From positions 1 to 64,000 of the forward strand of contig NZ_BSKJ01000014.1 in NCBI RefSeq assembly GCF_030159595.1: a stretch of 64,000 nucleotides of DNA, given 5' to 3'. The notes below the pieces were generated by a model. It was not told the DNA's origin. It saw nothing but the letters and a program-made list of their open reading frames with translations, and did not search any database. Positions 58,699 through 64,000 of the stretch are shown here, piece after piece (the stretch's first letter is position 1; each line of letters begins with the position of its first letter). The DNA comes from Pseudomonas putida (GTDB taxonomy: Bacteria > Pseudomonadota > Gammaproteobacteria > Pseudomonadales > Pseudomonadaceae). Position numbers and translations under genes: made by a program.

Positions 58699-60123
58699 AT
58701 GTCCTCCGCTGCATCGTTCCGCGTCGAAAAAGATCTGTTGGGTACCCTTGAAGTTCCTGCTGATGCCTACTACGGCATCCAGACCCTGCGCGCTGCCAAC
58801 AACTTCCACCTCTCCGGCGTTCCGCTGTCGCACTACCCGAAACTGGTAGTCGGCCTGGCGATGGTCAAGCAGGCAGCTGCTGACGCCAACCGTGAGCTGG
58901 GGCACTTGAGCGATGCCAAGCACGCCGCGATCAGCGCAGCCTGCGCACGACTGATCAAGGGCGACTACCACGAGCAGTTCGTGGTGGACATGATTCAAGG
59001 CGGTGCTGGTACTTCCACCAACATGAACGCCAACGAAGTCATCGCCAACATCGCGCTGGAGGCCATGGGCCACCAGAAGGGTGAGTACCAGTACCTGCAC
59101 CCGAACAACGATGTGAACATGGCGCAGTCGACCAACGACGCCTACCCGACCGCTATCCGTCTGGGCCTGCTGCTGGGTCACGACGCGCTGCTGGCCAGCC
59201 TCGACAGCCTGATCCAGGCCTTCGCTGCCAAGGGTAAAGAATTCGACCATGTACTGAAGATGGGCCGTACCCAGCTGCAGGACGCCGTGCCGATGACCCT
59301 GGGCCAGGAATTCCGCGCCTTCGCCACCACCATGACCGAAGACCTCAACCGTCTGCGTTCGCTGGCGCCTGAGCTGCTGACCGAAATCAACCTGGGTGGT
59401 ACTGCCATCGGTACCGGCATCAACGCCGACCCAGGCTACCAGATGCTCGCTGTACAGCGCCTGGCAATCATCAGCGGCCAGCCGCTGGTACCGGCTGCCG
59501 ACCTGATCGAAGCCACCTCCGACATGGGTGCCTTCGTGCTGTTCTCCGGCATGCTCAAGCGCACCGCCGTCAAGCTGTCGAAGATCTGCAACGACCTGCG
59601 CCTGCTGTCCAGCGGCCCGCGCACCGGCATCAACGAGATCAACCTGCCAGCGCGTCAGCCAGGCAGCTCGATCATGCCAGGCAAGGTCAACCCGGTTATC
59701 CCGGAAGCCGTCAACCAAGTCGCCTTCGCCATCATGGGCAACGACCTGGCCCTGACTGTCGCCGCCGAAGGTGGCCAGCTGCAGTTGAACGTGATGGAAC
59801 CGCTGATCGCCTACAAGATCTTCGACTCGATCCGCCTGCTGCAACGCGCCATGGACATGCTGCGCGAGCACTGCATCGTCGGCATCACTGCCAACGAACA
59901 GCGCTGCCGTGAACTGGTCGAGCACTCGATCGGCCTGGTCACCGCCCTGAACCCGTACATCGGCTACGAAAACGCCACCCGTATCGCCCGCGTTGCCCTG
60001 GAAACGGGCCGCGGCGTACTGGAACTGGTGCGCGAAGAGAAGCTGCTGGACGAAGAGATGCTCAACGACATCCTGCGTCCGGAAAACATGATCGCTCCAC
60101 GTCTGGTGCCGCTGAAGGCGTAA
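58699..60123 (+). CDS. aspA: Aspartate ammonia-lyase
   Basis: A 474-residue member of the aspartase/fumarase superfamily that converts aspartate to fumarate and ammonia. It carries the superfamily signature GSSIMPGKVNP with its catalytic Ser loop, TSTNMNANEVIAN and the HPNNDVNMAQSTND substrate loop. The ATG at 58699 is used; the ribosome site is weak. A strong terminator follows at 60181-60213. Confidence 0.95.
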   Translation: MSSAASFRVEKDLLGTLEVPADAYYGIQTLRAANNFHLSGVPLSHYPKLVVGLAMVKQAAADANRELGHLSDAKHAAISAACARLIKGDYHEQFVVDMIQGGAGTSTNMNANEVIANIALEAMGHQKGEYQYLHPNNDVNMAQSTNDAYPTAIRLGLLLGHDALLASLDSLIQAFAAKGKEFDHVLKMGRTQLQDAVPMTLGQEFRAFATTMTEDLNRLRSLAPELLTEINLGGTAIGTGINADPGYQMLAVQRLAIISGQPLVPAADLIEATSDMGAFVLFSGMLKRTAVKLSKICNDLRLLSSGPRTGINEINLPARQPGSSIMPGKVNPVIPEAVNQVAFAIMGNDLALTVAAEGGQLQLNVMEPLIAYKIFDSIRLLQRAMDMLREHCIVGITANEQRCRELVEHSIGLVTALNPYIGYENATRIARVALETGRGVLELVREEKLLDEEMLNDILRPENMIAPRLVPLKA

Positions 60124-60180
60124 CCAGGCTGCTGCAAACTGTCTCACCAGGTTAAGGGACTAGACACCTCTCAACCTTTC

Positions 60181-60213
60181 AAGGCCCGAGCGATTGCTTC
60201 GGGCCTTTTTTTT
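60181..60213 (+). terminator. Intrinsic terminator after aspA
   Basis: AAGGCCCGA and TCGGGCCTT arms with an 9-base loop and a run of eight T residues. Confidence 0.92.
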
Positions 60214-60304
60214 GCCTGCTGGATTTTGGGGCCGCTTTGCGGCCCTCGGATATCGGCACACAACTTGCTCCATAATGCGTCCCAGCCCCACGGGATTACC
60301 CAGC

Positions 60305-61297
60305 ATGCTGCACAGTCACCTGACCACTCTGAACGCAGTTTCGCTGATCCTCAACGTCTTCCAGGCAGACGGTTGCGAGGCTTCGGCATTGCTGGCCGGC
60401 AGCGGCATCGGCCCGGCAGACCTGGGGCACGCCGATGCACGCATCACCACCCAGCAGGAACTGCAGGTGTGCGCCAACGCCGTGGCCCGGCGCGAAGACA
60501 TCGGCCTGGAGCTGGGCCGGCGCATGCATGTGTCGTGCTACGGCATGCTCGGTTACGCATTGCTCTCCAGTGCCACTTTGGGTGACGCCTTGCGCCTGGC
60601 GTTGCAGTACCCGGCACTGCTGGGAACAGTCTTCAAGCTGAACTTGCTCGACGACGGCCAACGCGTCTGGCTCAGCGCCAGCGACTATCACGACAGCCCG
60701 GCGCTGAACGCATTCAACGCCGAGTTCTGCCTGGTGTCGCTGAGAGTCATCTGCGACGACCTGCTTGGCCGCCCCTTGCCGCTGCTTGGTGCCCGCTTCG
60801 AACACCCTCGCCCCGGTTATCACGCGCTTTATGCCGATGCATTTCAATGCCCGATCGGTTTCGCCGCCGAGGACAATGCCTTTGCCTTCGAACGGCGATG
60901 GCTGGATACGCCGCTGCCGCTGGCCGACCCGATTACCCACAAAGCCATGAGCGAACGCTGCCGGCGCCTGAACCTTGAGTTCACGGGGCGCCAGGCTTGG
61001 CTGGGGCGGATTCGTCAGCTACTGGCGCAGCAACTGGATGCAGCCCCTGGGCTGGAAGGCCTGGCACGGCAGATGAACTGCTCGTCGCGCACCCTGCGCC
61101 GGCATTTGCAGGCGTTGGGCAGCAGTTATCAACAGCTGCTGGATGAGCTCAGGTTCGAACGGGCCAAGCAGTTGCTGGCCGATGAGCAGATGCCGATCTA
61201 CCAGATTGCCGAGACGCTGGGGTTCAGCGAGACGGCCAGTTTCCGCCATGCGTTTCAGCGCTGGAGCGGTGTGGCGCCCAGCCACTTTCGCGGTTGA
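60305..61297 (+). CDS. AraC-family regulator
   Basis: A 330-residue regulator. The N-terminal arabinose-binding-type domain (AraC_N, about residues 20-210) is followed by a two-HTH AraC domain at the C terminus, 240-330 (ARQMNCSSRTLRRHLQALGSS, then IYQIAETLGFSETASFRHAFQRWSG). The ATG at 60305 is chosen; one at 60275 is possible. It lies before aphA on the same strand with a 132-base gap, so it may control the acetylpolyamine genes, though this is only a guess from position. Confidence 0.86.
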   Translation: MLHSHLTTLNAVSLILNVFQADGCEASALLAGSGIGPADLGHADARITTQQELQVCANAVARREDIGLELGRRMHVSCYGMLGYALLSSATLGDALRLALQYPALLGTVFKLNLLDDGQRVWLSASDYHDSPALNAFNAEFCLVSLRVICDDLLGRPLPLLGARFEHPRPGYHALYADAFQCPIGFAAEDNAFAFERRWLDTPLPLADPITHKAMSERCRRLNLEFTGRQAWLGRIRQLLAQQLDAAPGLEGLARQMNCSSRTLRRHLQALGSSYQQLLDELRFERAKQLLADEQMPIYQIAETLGFSETASFRHAFQRWSGVAPSHFRG

Positions 61298-61429
61298 CCT
61301 GTTCCGGCCCTATCGCCGGCAAGCCAACAGCTTTGGCCACATCGATCCCCTTTTGGCCGTTTGCGTCGTTCTCCACTACTGACCCACCCATGACAATGGA
61401 CCCACGCCAGTACCCACCGGAGAACAACA

Positions 61430-62473
61430 ATGCTGACGATCTATTCCGATGACCACCGCCTGCACCACGGCCGCTGCGAGCTGATCGACGGCAAGCTGAT
61501 GCCCTGCTTCGAAATGCCTTCGCGCGCCGACCATGTGCTCGATCAGGTGAAAAAGCGCAACCTCGGCGACATCCAGGGCCCTACCGACTTCGGCCGCGCG
61601 CCGTTGCTGCGCATCCACAGCGCCGACTATCTCGACTTCTTCGAAGGTGCCTGGGCGCGCTGGGCCGCACTGGGCCAGGAAGGCGACCTGCTGCCGTTCA
61701 CCTGGCCTGCTCGCACCTTGCGCCAGGTAAAACCCACCGGCCTGCATGGCGAGTTGGGCTACTACAGCTTCGATGCCGGCGCGCCGATCACCGCCGGTAC
61801 CTGGCAGGCCGCCTACAGCGCCGCCCAGGTCGCCCTCACTGCCCAAGCGGCAATTCAGCAAGGCGCCCATTCGGCCTTTGCCCTGTGCCGCCCACCAGGG
61901 CACCACGCCGCCGGCGAAGTCATGGGCGGTTATTGCTACCTGAACAACGCCGCCATCGCCGCCCAGGCCTTCCTTGACCAAGGCAAGCGCAAGGTCGCCA
62001 TACTCGACGTCGACTACCACCACGGCAACGGTACCCAGGACATCTTCTATAACCGCAATGACGTGTTCTTCGCCTCGATCCATGGCGACCCGCAGGATGA
62101 ATTCCCGTTCTTCCTCGGCTATGCCGACGAAACCGGCGAGGGTGCCGGTGAGGGGTGCAACATCAACTACCCGTTACCGGCCGGCAGCGACTGGAAAGCC
62201 TGGAGCGCAGCCCTGGAAGACGCCTGCCAGCGCATCGCCTGCTACGACGCCGACGTACTGGTGATCTCCCTGGGTGTGGACACCTTCAAGGACGACCCGA
62301 TCTCGCAGTTCAAGCTGGACAGCCCGGACTACCTGGAAATGGGCATGCGCATCGGCCAGCTCGGTAAGCCGACCCTGTTCGTGATGGAAGGCGGCTACGC
62401 TGTGGAAGAAATCGGTATCAACGCGGTCAATGTGCTGGAAGGCTTCCAGCGCGCCCTGCCAGGAGCCCGGTAA
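61430..62473 (+). CDS. aphA: Acetylpolyamine amidohydrolase (histone-deacetylase fold)
   Basis: A 347-residue zinc hydrolase of the HDAC superfamily that removes acetyl groups from acetylated polyamines. The active-site pair is in CRPPGHHAAGEVMGG, and the zinc ligands are in LDVDYHHGNGTQ and LGVDTFKDDP. The dimer and substrate loop insertion typical of APAH enzymes fits the length. Its stop overlaps the start of the polyamine-binding protein gene by one base, so they are translated together. Confidence 0.93.
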   Translation: MLTIYSDDHRLHHGRCELIDGKLMPCFEMPSRADHVLDQVKKRNLGDIQGPTDFGRAPLLRIHSADYLDFFEGAWARWAALGQEGDLLPFTWPARTLRQVKPTGLHGELGYYSFDAGAPITAGTWQAAYSAAQVALTAQAAIQQGAHSAFALCRPPGHHAAGEVMGGYCYLNNAAIAAQAFLDQGKRKVAILDVDYHHGNGTQDIFYNRNDVFFASIHGDPQDEFPFFLGYADETGEGAGEGCNINYPLPAGSDWKAWSAALEDACQRIACYDADVLVISLGVDTFKDDPISQFKLDSPDYLEMGMRIGQLGKPTLFVMEGGYAVEEIGINAVNVLEGFQRALPGAR

Positions 62474-63576
62474 TGGTCCGACTCAAGCGCCTGCTCGCCC
62501 CGTTCATCGCTGCCACCCTGTTCTCCGGTGCCCTGCACGCTCAAGCCGAGCAGCGCACCCTGCGTGTGTATAACTGGTTCGATTACATCACCCCGCAGAC
62601 CTTGACCGACTTCCAGAAAGACAGCGGGGTCAAGCTGATCTACGACATCTTCGACACCAACGAGGCGCTGGAGGCCAAGCTGCTCACCGGCAACTCTGGC
62701 TATGACGTGGTCGTGCCGTCCAACGTGTTCCTCGCCAAGCAGATCGAAGCCGGGGTGTTCCAGCCGCTAGACCGCAGCAAGCTGCCGAACTGGCAACACC
62801 TGGACCCGGCGCTGATGAAGCTGATCGAGGCCAACGACCCGGGCAACAAGTTTGCCGTTCCGTATATGTACGGCACCGTGTTGATCGGCTTCAACCCGGC
62901 CAAGGTCAAGGCTGCGCTCGGCGACAATGCGCCGGTGGACAGCTGGGACCTGATCTTCAAGGAAGAGAACATCGCCAAGCTCAAGCAGTGCGGCGTCGCC
63001 CTGCTCGACTCGCCTTCCGAGATCCTGCCACTGGCCCTGAAGTACCTGGGCCTGGACCCCAACAGCGGCAAGCCGGATGACTACAAGAAGGCCGAGGCCT
63101 TGCTGCTGAAGATTCGCCCATACATCACCTACTTCCACTCCTCGAAGTACATGGCAGACATCGCCAACGGCGACATCTGCGTGGCGGTGGGGTATTCCGG
63201 CAGTTTCTCCCAGGCCGCCAACCGCGCCCGTGAAGCGAAAAATGGCGTAGTGGTGGACATGCGACTGCCCAAGGAGGGTGCACCGATCTGGTTCGACATG
63301 CTGTCGATTCCGAAGAACGCAGCCAATCCGGAAGACGCCCATACGTTCATCAATTACCTGCTGCGGCCTGAAGTGATCGCGCCGATCAGCGACTTTGTCG
63401 GTTACCCGAACCCGAACAAGGATGCGACCGACAAGGTGAACCCGACGATTCGCAACAACCCCAACCTGTACCCGACGGCAGAGGCGATGGCCAAGCTGTA
63501 TACCCTGAAGCCCCTGGCGCGGGATGCAGAGCGGGCCAGGACCCGGGCCTGGACGCGGATCAAGTCCGGCACCTGA
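62473..63576 (+). CDS. Periplasmic polyamine-binding protein (PotF/SpuD-like)
   Basis: A 367-residue ABC substrate-binding protein. The signal peptide ends LHAQA, followed by TLRVYNWFDYITPQTLTDF, the family core that cradles putrescine or spermidine, and VGYSGSFSQAANRA further on. An AGGAG site lies in the end of aphA. No transporter permease or ATPase follows, so it must work with a system encoded elsewhere. Pairing with aphA suggests acetylpolyamine recycling. Confidence 0.9.
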   Translation: MVRLKRLLAPFIAATLFSGALHAQAEQRTLRVYNWFDYITPQTLTDFQKDSGVKLIYDIFDTNEALEAKLLTGNSGYDVVVPSNVFLAKQIEAGVFQPLDRSKLPNWQHLDPALMKLIEANDPGNKFAVPYMYGTVLIGFNPAKVKAALGDNAPVDSWDLIFKEENIAKLKQCGVALLDSPSEILPLALKYLGLDPNSGKPDDYKKAEALLLKIRPYITYFHSSKYMADIANGDICVAVGYSGSFSQAANRAREAKNGVVVDMRLPKEGAPIWFDMLSIPKNAANPEDAHTFINYLLRPEVIAPISDFVGYPNPNKDATDKVNPTIRNNPNLYPTAEAMAKLYTLKPLARDAERARTRAWTRIKSGT

Positions 63577-63581
63577 GTCGC

Positions 63582-63674
63582 CTGCTTCGCGGGCACACCC
63601 GCTCCCACATTGATCGCATGACACCCGGGCTCTGTGGGAGCGGGCATGCCCGCGAAGGGCCGCAACGCGGCCCC
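63582..63674. repeat. REP pair (inverted)
   Basis: Inverted REP copies at 63582-63608 and 63632-63674; the second is followed by the hairpin GGGCCGCAACGCGGCCC. Confidence 0.75.
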
Positions 63675-63676
63675 AT

Positions 63677-64000
63677 TCACTTTTTCCAGACCTTGCGCAA
63701 TTTCATAAGCGCCTCGGCAATCTCCCCTTCCGGCACCGCAGCAAACCCCAGCACCAGCCCCGCTCGCTTATCCACAGGCACCTCGCTGTCCGCCAACCAG
63801 AAATTGCTCAGCGGCGTCACCTCTACACCCACTGCTTCAGCCTTGGCCACGAGTTCCTGCTCCCGCGCAAAGTTATCCACATCAACCTTCACATGCAGCC
63901 CGGCGGCCACTGCCGGCATACCGCCCAACCCTGGAACATCCACAGGCCAGCCGGCCTTGAGCACATTGCGTCGACTCAGCGCCGCCTTGCGCATGCGCCG
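63677..64000 (-). CDS. C-terminal end of a MocR-type PLP-dependent regulator
   Basis: The last 107 residues of a minus-strand gene that runs past the window edge. The visible segment, GGMPAVAAGLHVKVDVDN and RAGLVLGFAAVPEGEIAEAL, fits the aminotransferase-like domain end of MocR/GntR regulators (the ...GLHxxxxL...GLxxGF... pattern). The HTH and PLP-lysine are outside the window. The methionine at 63994 is internal, not a start. Confidence 0.75.
   Translation of the reverse strand, partial: RRMRKAALSRRNVLKAGWPVDVPGLGGMPAVAAGLHVKVDVDNFAREQELVAKAEAVGVEVTPLSNFWLADSEVPVDKRAGLVLGFAAVPEGEIAEALMKLRKVWKK

Overview
The window is high-GC chromosomal DNA from a Pseudomonas, most likely of the P. putida group. 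The order crc/pyrE/rph, gmk-rpoZ-spoT, exbB-exbD-tonB, oxyR-recG, HU-rubredoxin reductase-rubredoxin-ubiC-ubiA, phoB-phoR and pstS-pstC-pstA-pstB-phoU is a known Pseudomonas arrangement. Between genes lie many paired REP palindromes with a GTGGGAGCGGG core, typical of P. putida. There are no rRNA or tRNA genes, CRISPR arrays, insertion sequences or integrases. The two end genes are cut by the window edge.

Layout. 1-8.8 kb: the start of an aldehyde dehydrogenase, two small proteins, rpmG-rpmB, an orphan peptide-binding protein, radC, then coaBC-dut-algC-argB. 8.9-13 kb: pyrE, crc, rph, yicC, gmk. 13-18 kb: a polyamine (gamma-glutamyl putrescine) catabolism block of permease, puuD and puuA with a divergent LysR regulator. 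18-33.8 kb: rpoZ-spoT-ridA, a lipoprotein, an epimerase, the TonB energising genes, oxyR-recG, a YbaK-HDOD protein, HU, rubredoxin and its reductase, and ubiC-ubiA. 33.8-46.9 kb: the phosphate region, with phoB and phoR on the plus strand and pstS/pstC/pstA/pstB/phoU on the minus strand, separated by a CNNM/CBS transporter, an M23 peptidase and a response regulator. Pho-box-like sites precede phoB, pstC and pstS.

47-51.6 kb is the accessory part: a compact three-gene bacteriocin-type operon read on the minus strand, with overlapping genes. The first gene encodes an 859-residue protein: a Gly-rich start, a basic cluster, a long helical region, a pyocin-S domain, a colicin-E9-like DNase domain that has lost catalytic histidines, a Pro/Gly-rich linker, and a different C-terminal toxin-like domain. 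The second gene is a probable immunity protein for that C-terminal domain. The third is a fusion of an Im9/pyocin-type DNase-immunity domain with a second helical region and pyocin-S domain, ending exactly where a DNase domain would normally begin. An inactive DNase fold in one protein and a DNase-binding immunity fold in its partner suggest the immunity/DNase interaction has been reused as a dock joining two subunits. A perfect 11-bp inverted repeat around the first gene's ribosome binding site could hide its start codon. This locus is the main candidate for an undescribed system.

51.7-64 kb: an MFS transporter, thioesterase, mutarotase, two small envelope proteins, purK-purE, a LysR regulator, aspA, an AraC regulator, and a second polyamine pair (acetylpolyamine amidohydrolase plus a polyamine-binding protein), then the end of a MocR-type gene. 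Polyamine use links the two ends: the aldehyde dehydrogenase and puuA/puuD near the start, and aphA with its binding protein near the end.
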